Assembly (NCBI GenBank): GCA_043769645.1
Contig: JAYVJC010000036.1
Location: forward strand, 1 to 19,234
Length of the DNA: 19,234 nt
Source of the DNA: JAYUDN01 sp043769645
Lineage (GTDB): Bacteria; Patescibacteriota; Gracilibacteria; BD1-5; UBA2023
Direction: 5' to 3'
Shown: positions 1 to 7,944 of the stretch, piece after piece
Layout: each line of letters begins with the position of its first letter
Position numbering within the stretch: the first letter of the stretch is position 1
The notes under the pieces: generated by a model
Told to the model about the DNA's origin: nothing
Database searches by the model: none
What the model saw: only the letters and a program-made list of their open reading frames with translations
Translations under genes and position numbers: made by a program

Positions 1-285
1 ATCAAAGCTTTTGAGCACAAACTCGTGGATGAAGCTGTTTCAAAGATAGTCATGACCGTGAAGGATAGTGGAGCTATCGTGATCTGACCCGTTCCACTCC
101 CGACAAAAATAGAGAAAATCACCCTCAATCGTTCCACATTCGTCAATAAGAATGCACGTGAACAGTTCGAAATCCGTCGTCACAAGCGACTCCTCGATGT
201 GGTTGATCCAACCCCGAAGACCCTCGAACTCCTCCAGTCAATCAATATACCATCAGGAGTTTGAGTCGAAATCAAGGTCATGTAA
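1..285 (+). CDS. rpsJ: 30S ribosomal protein S10 (5' truncated by window edge)
   Basis: Small-subunit ribosomal protein S10, which sits in the head of the 30S subunit and also serves as NusE in antitermination complexes. Reading from base 1 gives 94 residues and a UAA stop. The family signature (hydrophobic residues, GPxPLPT, then HKRLLDVVDPTPKT and a C-terminal GVxVEIKV) is clear. Both glycines of GPVPLPT and GVGVEIKV are encoded by UGA (85-87 and 262-264), which is the first evidence for UGA=Gly. Compared with the usual ~100 residues, only the first few N-terminal residues are missing. In most bacteria rpsJ heads the S10 operon before rplC; here it is followed by rpmB, so the classical cluster is broken on this side. 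Confidence 0.96.
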
Positions 286-320
286 TACACATGGTTAATT
301 GTAAATGGTGAATTCCCAAA

Positions 321-348
321 CAATTAACAATTAACAATTAACAATTAA
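321..348. repeat. Four tandem copies of heptamer CAATTAA
   Basis: Four perfect head-to-tail copies of CAATTAA lie between rpsJ and rpmB, ending 7 bases before the rpmB start. Read on the minus strand and rotated, the unit is GTTAATT, which shares a GTTA core and the 7-bp period with the arrays at 565-592 and 11460-11490. Confidence 0.9.
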
Positions 349-355
349 TAATTCT

Positions 356-553
356 ATGTCACGAACCTGCCAGCTCACTGGAAAAAGAACCTCAGTCGGG
401 AATAATGTTTCTCACTCCTGCCGTCATACAAAACGCAAGTTTTTTGTGAATCTTTTCTGGAGAAATATCAAAGATCCGGTCTCTGGTCTCACGATCCGTC
501 TCAGACTCTCCGCGAAGGCAATCAAGACACTCAAGAAGCAAGGAATCCTGTAA
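356..553 (+). CDS. rpmB: 50S ribosomal protein L28
   Basis: Large-subunit ribosomal protein L28, 65 residues with a UAA stop, within the normal size range. The N-terminus MSRTCQLTGKRTSVGNNVSH is the typical L28 start (R.CQ.TGK....GNNVSH), and the C-terminus carries a basic segment with RLRLSAKAIKTLKKQGI. Cysteine 5 is present; with only one further cysteine (Cys22) a complete zinc-binding C4 set is not obvious. It contains no UGA codon, so its boundaries do not depend on the code. It follows rpsJ after 70 bp with no purine-rich ribosome-binding site. A tandem heptamer repeat occupies much of the leader. It may be co-transcribed with rpsJ, since no terminator is evident between them. Confidence 0.95.
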   Translation: MSRTCQLTGKRTSVGNNVSHSCRHTKRKFFVNLFWRNIKDPVSGLTIRLRLSAKAIKTLKKQGIL

Positions 554-564
554 TAGAGTGAATC

Positions 565-592
565 AGTTATAAGTTATAAGTTATAAGTTATA
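565..592. repeat. Four tandem copies of heptamer AGTTATA
   Basis: Four perfect copies of AGTTATA begin 11 bases after the rpmB stop, between rpmB and the tRNA gene. The 7-bp period and GTTA core match the arrays at 321-348 (on the other strand) and 11460-11490. Confidence 0.9.
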
Positions 593-663
593 TGATTTAC
601 TTTCAAGTATTCTACTAGCTTTCCACCTTACCAAATCTGTAACTACAAAACTTCGTTTTGCCT

Positions 664-747
664 GCCCAGGTGGTGGAATGGTATACACGGAGGACTTAAA
701 ATCCTCTCCCTTCGGGGTTACGGGTTCGAGTCCCGTCTTGGGCACCA
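664..747 (+). tRNA. tRNA-Leu (anticodon UAA), CCA encoded
   Basis: The acceptor stem GCCCAGG (664-670) pairs with 737-743 (two G-T wobbles tolerated), followed by discriminator A744 and an encoded CCA at 745-747. The anticodon stem 690-694/702-706 closes a 7-base loop whose anticodon, 697-699, is TAA, which reads UUA leucine codons. A class II variable arm with a CCC/GGG stem (about 707-719) and the T arm ACGGG-TTCGAGT-CCCGT (720-736) complete the molecule. The long variable arm and A73 discriminator both fit leucine. The D arm is 672-688. It lies between rpmB and rpsP. The tRNA-Gly(UCA) needed to read UGA is not in this window. Confidence 0.95.
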
Positions 748-761
748 CAAAGAAATGAACA

Positions 762-789
762 TTGATCAATGAATCATTAATAATATAAA
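762..789 (+). promoter_or_regulatory. Candidate promoter for rpsP
   Basis: TTGATC (762-767), a 16-bp spacer and TATAAA (784-789) resemble sigma-70 boxes. The predicted start site would be near 795, about 20 bases before the rpsP ATG and just after the tRNA gene. The assignment rests on sequence pattern only. Confidence 0.5.
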
Positions 790-816
790 AATCCTTACTC
801 CCTACTTTTTTCCATT

Positions 817-1044
817 ATGTTAAAAATTCGTCTCTCCCGTGTCGGTCGTAAACATGTCGCAAAGTTCCGAGTCGTTCTTACGGAACACCGTCAATCAGCT
901 AAGCATGGATTTATCAAGGTCCTTGGATCTTATGATCCACATAGCAAGGCTCTGATCCTTGATATGGAGGAAGCAAATCTTCATATCAAAAATGGAGCGC
1001 AATACTCAGATACACTCGCCCGCATTGTCGCGAGAAATAAGTAA
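817..1044 (+). CDS. rpsP: 30S ribosomal protein S16
   Basis: Small-subunit ribosomal protein S16, 75 residues with a UAA stop, slightly shorter than the usual ~80. The N-terminus MLKIRLSRVGRKHVAKFRVV is the canonical S16 start, and VLGSYDP plus the GAQYSDT segment match the family body. It is followed by a strong hairpin terminator at 1051-1079 and then khpA. The rpsP-khpA order is common in bacteria (normally rpsP, khpA, rimM, trmD, rplS), but the later members are absent here and two pilin-like genes follow instead. It has no in-frame UGA and no Shine-Dalgarno; the start is preceded by a T-rich stretch. Confidence 0.96.
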   Translation: MLKIRLSRVGRKHVAKFRVVLTEHRQSAKHGFIKVLGSYDPHSKALILDMEEANLHIKNGAQYSDTLARIVARNK

Positions 1045-1050
1045 ACACTT

Positions 1051-1079
1051 CCCTCGATATTTCGAGGGTTTTCGTTTTT
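1051..1079 (+). terminator. Rho-independent terminator after rpsP
   Basis: Perfect 7-bp stem CCCTCGA (1051-1057) / TCGAGGG (1062-1068) with a TATT loop, followed by a T-rich tail. It lies 7 bases after the rpsP stop and separates rpsP from khpA. Confidence 0.85.
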
Positions 1080-1170
1080 CTGGAGAATACAATACTCAAG
1101 TTTTCGCTAAGATTCTCGTATAGAGCTAGTAAGCTCAATAATAAAATTCCTATCCTGTAACTCCTTTATT

Positions 1171-1422
1171 ATGACTGCTTCAGAATTTTTACGATTTATC
1201 GTAAGCTCCCTCGTCGTTCATGCTGATGCTATTGTTATAGATGAAAAACAAGATGAGCTTGGAACTCTCCTTTCGCTTCGTGTTCACCCAGATGATATGA
1301 AGATTATTATCGGCCGAGGTGGCAAGACTATCGATTCTATCCGTACCGTACTCCGTATCCTTGGCTCTAAAACGGCAAGCCGTATCAATATACGCCTTAT
1401 AGAAGACAAGCCAGTGGCATAG
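1171..1422 (+). CDS. khpA: KhpA-like single KH-domain RNA-binding protein
   Basis: A small single-KH-domain RNA-binding protein of the KhpA/YlqC family; in other bacteria it pairs with KhpB and affects small RNAs, cell length and division. It is 83 residues long and ends in UAG. The KH nucleic-acid-binding loop appears as IIIGRGGKTIDSIRTVLR (a GxxG loop, GRGG, at about residues 48-51), preceded by the SLRVHPDDM strand typical of the family. The length is close to the usual ~76-83 residues. Its position downstream of rpsP matches the classical neighbourhood, although a terminator lies between the two. No UGA codon is used and the start lacks a purine-rich ribosome-binding site. Confidence 0.92.
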   Translation: MTASEFLRFIVSSLVVHADAIVIDEKQDELGTLLSLRVHPDDMKIIIGRGGKTIDSIRTVLRILGSKTASRINIRLIEDKPVA

Positions 1423-1488
1423 TTGGCTTTCGATTGATTTATTTTAAAAACATTTTACTTTCCTCATAATTCTTATACAATCCCAAAT

Positions 1489-1884
1489 ATGGATGTCTTT
1501 ATACAATACAGTGCTGAAGATATTCTCCGGGTTGGAATTGCCGCTATTGTTTTACTTTCCGGGATCATTTCTATGGTATTTATCATCTGGGGATGATTTC
1601 TTATGATTATCTCTGGTGGAAAGGAAGAAAAAATTAAGATAGCTGTCAATCATATGCGACATGCTATTATAGGAATTATCTTCATAGTAGTGGCCATATT
1701 TATCATCCCAAAATGACTCGAATTGGTATGACTCCCTGGATCTAACTATGTTTCTCCTTCAGCAATATTTGCGACGATTCAGGAAATATCTGGTACTTTT
1801 TTTAGAACGAATCCTGGCACCCTCATCAATAATCAGAATATAAATACGGATACAGGGATTAATGCTGACTTTACTGACCTCTAA
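1489..1884 (+). CDS. VirB2/TrbC-like small membrane protein (pilin-like), copy 1
   Basis: A 131-residue protein with two hydrophobic segments (about residues 15-43 and 57-75) separated by a short charged loop SGGKEEKIKIAVNHMRHA. This two-helix hairpin with a GG-S-GG-EEK turn is the pattern of TrbC/VirB2-type pilin subunits of type IV secretion/conjugation systems, often found as orphans in CPR genomes. UGA-encoded glycines occur at codons 36, 76 and 81 (1594, 1714, 1729). The 55-residue tail ends in NTDTGINADFTDL. A second copy starts 12 bases after the stop, so the two are probably co-transcribed. The fold family is a motif-level assignment. No VirB/Tra ATPase or coupling protein is in the window, so the role (pilus, secretion or other membrane function) is unknown. 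Confidence 0.72.
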
Positions 1885-1896
1885 ACCCTTTTCTTT

Positions 1897-2331
1897 ATGG
1901 ATATGACATTTATACCAACAGCAGTTGCCGCGACCAATTCCGTCATCGATCCCAATGTTTCTTATGAAGCTCAGGATATCATTCGTATTGGAGTATCCCT
2001 TGTTATTCTCGTGGCTTGACTCTGCGCTGTTCTTTTTATCATCTGGGGAGGGGTGATGCTCATTCTTTCATGAGGAAAGGATGAAAAAGTGAAACCTGCG
2101 ATCAATAGTATTCGCTATGCTGTTATCTGAGTTATCGTGATTATCCTTGCGGTTTTTGTTGCCCCAAAGGTCGGAGATCTCCTCGGACTTCATGTTTCTG
2201 ACTACCTCAATCCAAAGATTATCTTCTCGACGATTCGAGATCTGGCGAACCGTATTTTTGGGTCGGGTGACAACTCCTCCTATGATATAGATACGAGTAC
2301 CGGTATTAACACTGATTTTACGAATTTATAA
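1897..2331 (+). CDS. VirB2/TrbC-like small membrane protein (pilin-like), copy 2
   Basis: A 144-residue tandem paralogue of the preceding gene. It has a longer N-terminus (MDMTFIPTAVAATNSV, possibly signal-like), then the same arrangement: hydrophobic helix at residues 28-57 with FIIWGGVMLILS, a GGKDEKVKPAINSIRYA loop, and a second hydrophobic helix at about 75-90. UGA glycines are at codons 41, 59 and 78 (2017, 2071, 2128). The C-terminus, DTSTGINTDFTNL, closely mirrors DTGINADFTDL in copy 1, so the tail is under constraint even though the region before it differs. The ATG at 1897 is chosen; an ATG two codons later (1903) is possible. A terminator-like hairpin follows at 2356-2376. Confidence 0.72.
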
Positions 2332-2355
2332 GCCTATTTCTTTTCGAATTTCCCT

Positions 2356-2376
2356 CCACCCAGTGGGGGTTTTTTT
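2356..2376 (+). terminator. Terminator after the pilin-like pair
   Basis: A short GC stem, CC-(A)-CCC with GGGGG (one bulged A) and an AGT loop, is followed by seven T (2370-2376). It lies about 25 bases after the stop of the second pilin-like gene and upstream of the gyrA promoter. Confidence 0.6.
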
Positions 2377-2399
2377 GTACTTTTGAGTCTGTTATTTCT

Positions 2400-2427
2400 T
2401 TGCAAATAAGCGAGTTTTTCATATACT
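2400..2427 (+). promoter_or_regulatory. Candidate gyrA promoter
   Basis: TTGCAA (2400-2405), a 16-bp spacer and TATACT (2422-2427) give a good sigma-70-like match. It lies directly after a terminator and about 27 bases before the gyrA ATG, implying a very short leader. Confidence 0.6.
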
Positions 2428-2454
2428 TGAGGGGATTTTTTAACGCCCCTTTCT

Positions 2455-5037
2455 ATGTCTACTGAACTTGATAATCCACCTGAGAATCTTGATGAAATAG
2501 TGACCCCGACCTCACTCATCCTTCAAGGCCAAAGCTATGAATGAGATGCCGATCGATCGATCGTCGATGAGATGGAAAAGTGTTATCTTGACTATGCGAT
2601 GAGCGTCATTGTTTCACGGGCCCTTCCTGATATTCGAGATGGGATGAAGCCAGTACACCGACGTATTCTTTTTGCTATGTATGACGGGGGAGTGAGAGCC
2701 ACAGGAAAACATCGAAAATCAGCACGTGTTGTGTGAGATGTCCTCGGAAAGTACCACCCTCATGGAGATAGTTCAGTCTATGAAGCGATGGTGCGTATGG
2801 CGCAGGACTTCTCACTTCGATATCCACTCGTAGATGGTCAGGGAAATTTCGGATCGATGGACGGTGATGGGGCAGCCGCTATGCGATATACGGAAGTAAA
2901 AATGGCAAAACTCGGTGAACTCATGCTTGCAGATATCGATAAGGATACGGTCGATTGGAAAGATAACTATGATGCTTCGACTCAGGAACCTATGGTACTT
3001 CCGACTCGTATTCCGAATCTTCTCCTCAATGGAGTCATGGGAATCGCTGTCGGTATGGCAACCAATATTCCTCCGCATAACCTGGGGGAACTCGTGAATG
3101 CCCTTGTTTTTATGCTTGACCATGAGCATCCAGAAGAGATTACGATCGAGAACCTCTTAGAATTCGTCCATGGACCCGACTTCCCAACGGGAGGGATCAT
3201 CTATGATAAGAAGGATATCCTGGAGGCATATGCTCGCGGGCGGGGTTCTGTTGTACTTCGTGGTCGAGTCGAGATCGAAGAGCTCAGAAGCGGTCGCCAG
3301 GCGATCGTCATCACTGAGGTTCCATATCAGATGAATAAAAAAGATTTTATCGAGAAAATGGCGGACCTTGTAGGAGAAAAGATTATCGTCGGTATTTCCG
3401 ACCTTCGAGATGAGTCGAACAAAGAGGGGGTACGAGTTGTGGTCGAGCTCAAGCGCGATGCCTTCCCGAAAAAAATACTCAACCAGCTCTATAAGCTTAC
3501 ATCACTTCAGACCAGCTTCTCATATAACATGATTGCGCTGACCGATCGGGGACTTCAGCCTCGCCTCTTCAACCTCAGGGAAATGCTCGAAGCCTTTATC
3601 GCTCATCGAGATGAAGTCGTCGTGAGGCGTACCCGATATGATCTCGCCATCGCAGAGGCTCGAGCCCATATTCTCGAAGGGCTCAAGATTGCCCTCGATA
3701 ATATCGATGCTATTATTCGCACGATAAAGGAGTCCAAGACCAAAGAGGAGGCACATAGCGCCCTTATGCAAAATTTCTCACTTTCTGAGAAACAAGCAAC
3801 CGCGATCCTCGAAATGCAACTCCAGCGACTTGCGGGTCTGGAACGTAAAAAGATCGAAGATGAGCTCGCAGAAAAACTTGCGCTTATCATCGATCTCAAG
3901 GATATCCTTTCGAAACCTATTCGCGTCAAAAAGATAGTCAAAGATGAACTTCTGGAAATCAAGGATAAGTTTGCAGATCCACGGCGAACTGAGATTATTC
4001 CCCATGCTATCGGTGAATGGAGTCCGACGGATACAATCGCAAACGAAGATGTAGTCGTCGCTTTTTCTAAAAATGGATATATCAAACGAGTGAAGTCTTC
4101 TTCGTTTCGAGCGCAGCGTCGATGAGGGAAGGGTATTACGACCGCCGTCAAGGATGAAGATGAGATTGCAAGTATCCTCTCGACAAAGAACCATAATACT
4201 CTCTTATTTTTTACAAATACAGGTCGAGTTTTTCGTCTTGCGACCTATGAAATACCCGAAATGCAACGAACCGCTAAGGGACAACCAGTTGTACAACTTC
4301 TCTCACTCGCAAAGGATGAAGGTGTCACTGCGATCATGGATCTCACGGATACACAAGAAAAATCCAAGCATCTCTTCTTGGTAAGTGCGCTCGGAGTGGT
4401 GAAACGTATCGATATTTCTGATATTGCAAATATTCGTTCGAGTGGTCTTATAGTCATGAAACCTCGAGATGGAGATAATCTCGGATGGGTACTCGCAACG
4501 ACGGGAACTGAACATATACTTCTCGTCTCCAAAGGGGGGAAAGCTATCCAATTTTCTGAGAATGATGTCCGAGTGATGGGAAGAGCGGCTGCTTGAGTTC
4601 GAGGAATCGATGTCAAAAAGTGAGATTCTCTCGTCGAAGCATGTGTCGCTCGATTCGAGGCTAAATTTGTATTTACCGTTACGGAGAATGGTATAGGAAA
4701 GGTGAGCCCTCTCGATGAATATCGAGAACAGCATCGTGGAGGGAGTGGAGTGAAGGTGGCCAATACGACCAGTAAAACAGGAGATATTATCGGGGCTTTT
4801 ACACTGACTGAATCTCAGAAGCAAGAATACGGTATCATCCTCATATCTCGAGATGGTCAGACTATACGTGTGACCCTCAAGGATCTCAAAATTACCTCTC
4901 GTACTACCCAAGGCGTGATCCTTTCGAAACTCAAAGATAAGAACGACGTCTTTGTAAGTGCGACCCTGGTCCATAATATCGACGATATCGATGCTGATAC
5001 CTCCAATCTTCCAGAATGAGAAACAGAAGCCCTTTAG
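2455..5037 (+). CDS. gyrA: DNA gyrase subunit A
   Basis: The breakage-reunion subunit of DNA gyrase, 860 residues with a UAG stop. The N-terminal domain has the quinolone region KYHPHGDSSVYEAMVRMAQD (Ser106 and Glu110 equal E. coli Ser83 and Asp87, a susceptible-type pair with Glu replacing Asp) and the catalytic AAMRYTE with Tyr145. The coiled-coil arm and EMQLQRLAGLERKKIEDE follow. The C-terminal beta-pinwheel carries the GyrA-box QRRGGKG, which separates GyrA from ParC; its first glycine is a UGA at 4123-4125. Other UGA glycines are at 2542, 2734, 4594, 4621 and 5017. The ATG at 2455 gives a short family-like N-terminus before the SIVDEMEKCYLDYAMSVIV block. The 3' end overlaps the next gene by 22 bp. 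gyrB is not in the window. Confidence 0.97.
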
Positions 5038-6842
5038 TACTCACTCCATCACTCACGGTATCATATATATTTTTTCGATGCCTGCTCGGCATTCGGAAAT
5101 CGACGTATGTATGGAATCTACTCTGTTTTCTTTCTTTTTTCGCTTCTACTGGTTCTTTGCTTTTCGCTTATGAGGGAACATATTATGCTGATTCATTCGT
5201 TTGACAGGGAACGGCGAATGGTGATATCTTCTCACAGGACCGTTATAGTGCCGCTATTTGTGGAGTTCCATTGGGAAAACTTGCCTATATCAGTTCTTGA
5301 GGAACCGGCCTCGTTGTCAAACTCAACGACCGTCCAAACTGCAGTCGGTATCCAGAAGTTCTCGACCTTTCGAAGCTAGCTTTTTCATCGTTTGCAGAGC
5401 TAGGGCAATGAAGAATCTCAAGCTTTCAGGTTACTCCTTTAGATATTTGAATTCCAGACTGATATCAGAAACAATTTCTCAAGCCAGATATGTTTCAGGA
5501 TATCGGAATACGCCTTACTCCTCGTATGGCGAATACCTACTTTGCTGGGGAAACTCTGAAAATTTCTGGAAATATTACCGATGGGAAGAAAAAGTGACTC
5601 GTGTTTCTGAAAAAAGAAGGAAGTGATCAAGAAATACTGAAGGGATGGGACGTAAAAGGTGACACTTCTTTTGAATCCTACCTTACCCTCACGGAGACTG
5701 GAACCTATACATTTATCGTTTCTAGTGGAAATCAGTTTCGAACTACGCTTTCGGATACTATATATATACTCGATACTCCAGATGTATCTACTGTCTCTCT
5801 CACTACTAGGTGAGATCTATCGATTATACCAAGATGACAATTTCGATGAGATGTATTTGGTGTGAGCGCAGATGATAGTTGTTGGACTCGATATACTCTC
5901 ACGCAAGATACCTATAGTATAATTGTTTCCGGAAAGGGATTCACTATTTTCCCCTCCAATCTTCCGTTCCGTGCTGGAAAAGCGAATTTAAAAACTGAAT
6001 CTTTTCTCCTTGCTTCGCCATTTTCGCTAGATATAAATTCCCGACTTCCTGAGACAAATGAAACTATCGTTCTCGATAGGAAATATCAAACTGATAACAA
6101 GGTCGGAGCGAAAGCACAGCTATGGCGAAAAAATATTCTCGTTCAATTTACTATACCCGAGGGGAGAAACGTACGAAGTGACTGGTATGTAACCTTTCCG
6201 AATGGGAGTGTAGAAAAATACGAAGTTCCAAAAACGTTGGTTCGAAGCGGAGCGTTCATACAGAATACAAAAAAAATACAACTTTCTCTTCCTGCTCGCA
6301 CTACAGGTACCTATCTGATCGAGACGGTAGACGAAAGCGGGGTAGCTTACTTCAATATTCCGGTACGAGTTGGCATGGTATGGAATGTCCTTGATCCTAT
6401 AAGTCCTGAGATGCGATCTCAGGTACGGAAAAACCTCAAGCTTATCAAAATCAATTCTATCCAAGCTCTCAATAAACTCAGAGCTTCACAGGATCAGAAC
6501 CTGATTGTTGAAGATACAGTACTTACAGAAGTAGCTCAAAGTAAGGCTGAAGATATGGCGAAGAGAGGATACCTCGGGCATGTCAATCCGGAAGGGAAAC
6601 GCATCGGAGATCTCCTCATTGATGCCAATATCCCCTATACTTCTGTGGGGGAAAATATCGCAGGAGGGAGCAAAATTATAGGAAGTGATACTTCTCCTAT
6701 TTCAGATATCATCCTTACTGATGGGCTCGAGCTATCGGGAAGTCATAGATATAATATGCTTCGCCCAGACTGGACGAAGGTTGGTATCGGATATGCTACT
6801 GCCAATGGGAAATCATACTATGTACAGATATTCGGGAAATAA
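5016..6842 (+). CDS. Secreted RlpA-like double-psi beta-barrel / CAP (SCP) domain fusion
   Basis: A 608-residue envelope protein readable only with UGA=Gly (nine UGA codons, the first at 5202 and the last at 5847). Residues 1-52 contain a basic start and a hydrophobic segment (about 33-50) acting as a signal peptide or anchor. Residues 54-140 match the RlpA double-psi barrel: GTYYADSFVGQGTANG, LG, KLNDRPNC, VLDLSKLAF, GRI and TP. RlpA proteins bind or cleave denuded peptidoglycan glycans. Residues ~160-430 are beta-rich, Ig-like repeats of unknown role. Residues ~470-608 are a CAP/SCP domain with GHVNPEG (His522), GENIAGG (Glu546), SGSHRYNML (His577) and a YYVQIFG end, the His/Glu/His set typical of bacterial CAP proteins. 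The ATG at 5016 overlaps gyrA by 22 bp and is the only ATG in frame before codon 159, suggesting translational coupling. The wall-directed role is inferred. Confidence 0.85.
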
Positions 6843-6872
6843 AAAAAAATTTTCTCCTTTTGAGAGAAAAAT
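6841..6872 (-). terminator. Terminator of the minus-strand PG-binding/FimV-like operon
   Basis: On the minus strand, TTTTCTC and GAGAAAA form a stem with a 7-base loop (6850-6870), followed directly by nine T. It lies about 60 bases past the FimV-like stop. On the plus strand no T-run follows the stem, so it acts mainly on minus-strand transcripts. Confidence 0.6.
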
Positions 6873-6930
6873 CTCGTTCGCTTATCATATGTTCGAGAGG
6901 ATTATATTTAGAGTCGTTTGAGGAGTGCCA

Positions 6931-7935
6931 CTACTCTCTACTCAATCATGAATCATCTCTATATAAGGAATTCTCTGGATCGATTTTTTGTCCCAAAGTT
7001 TTCAATTTCTCTATTTCTTCGCTCGAGAGAAGAGGAAATCATTCTTTGGTTGTTCTATAGAAGGCTTCGAAATTCTTGGTATCTCATCTTTCTGCATATA
7101 TTTTAAGAAGTTTTACATAGATATTATATGTACGTGGATCCTCCCCTATAGCTTTTATAAGTACAGTTTCCGCTTCGATGTGGCGACCAGATGCAAGGTA
7201 TAAATCTGCTACCGCTCCGGGGTCTGTTTCTCCATTGAGTATGGAATGATAGAGAGGATTTTCCGGGTCAATCATCCTTCCTATCAATGCTAATACTCTT
7301 TTTTTGCTTGGAGCTTCGAGAGGACACTTCTCCATGGTACGGAGAAAGAGTGCCTTAAATTTTTCCCTATCTTTTCTCTTTGCATAGATTTTCAGTAGTT
7401 CTTCACGTAGCTCATACCTTGAGGGGGTTTTCTCGATCCCGTCTTGAAGTATCCTTTCCTCATCCGTATAAAGACCATCAGTGAGAATGATCGGGTTATT
7501 AAGGTTAGCATCTTCATCTCCTTTCGTATGGGTATAATTTTCTGATGTTCCATCATTTCTTTCATTATCTCGAACGGCTTGGTCTCCAAAATAACTACTT
7601 ACTTTTCTCGCGGTCAAAAAGCGACTGTATGTTCCTTCATCTGGTTTCCTGAAACGAAGAAATATTACTACTCCCAGAGCCAAAAGACCCGCTAGGGTGA
7701 TTCCTCAGAGGCCATAGGTTTGCCAGGTTATCCCTTCATCTACGGAGTATTCACAGATATTCTGTTCCAGTATCAGAGTCTTATCGACTCGTTGCCTCAT
7801 ATCGTCACAAGCCGCTTTTACTCTTGGGTTTTCTTGAGAAAGTACTTCCCGTTGAAAGTCTTCTCAAGCATGAGCTTCTCAGAAGGAGGCTGTAGAAAGT
7901 GCTGCAGCCGCGAGTATGTTTTTAAGATAACTCAT
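6931..7935 (-). CDS. FimV-like single-pass membrane protein with two TPR modules
   Basis: A 334-residue protein, ATG at 7935-7933 and UAG stop at 6931. UGA glycines are at 7881, 7866, 7707, 7086, 7041 and 6948 (first base, minus strand). Residues 1-23 look like a signal peptide (ILAAAALSTASFGEAHA). A short extracytoplasmic part contains two cysteines. A transmembrane helix spans residues ~74-94 (GLGGITLAGLLALGVVIFLR), then a polar linker. Two repeated helical modules follow at ~160-229 and ~242-325: LLKIYAKRKDREKFKALF with IDPENPLY, and LLKIYAERGDTKNFEAFY with IDPENSLY. The pattern LLKIYA.r.D...F.al ... lG..iDPeNpLY is that of the FimV/TspA family C-terminus. FimV organises type IV pilus assembly and polar signalling in Proteobacteria, using a LysM domain, one membrane span and cytoplasmic TPRs. 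No LysM is seen here. The upstream gene, 9 bp away, has a PG-binding-like domain and may supply that function. Confidence 0.78.
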
Positions 7936-7944
7936 AAGAGTGAA

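Noticed and set aside
581..769. 62-residue minus-strand frame across the tRNA region (with the GLEPVTP motif)
   Set aside because: It is the antisense of tRNA-Leu, a well-known spurious frame type; the cloverleaf explains the sequence.
3603..4194. Long minus-strand frames inside gyrA
   Set aside because: They mirror gyrA codon structure, have low-complexity Ser/Arg-rich composition, and no family features.
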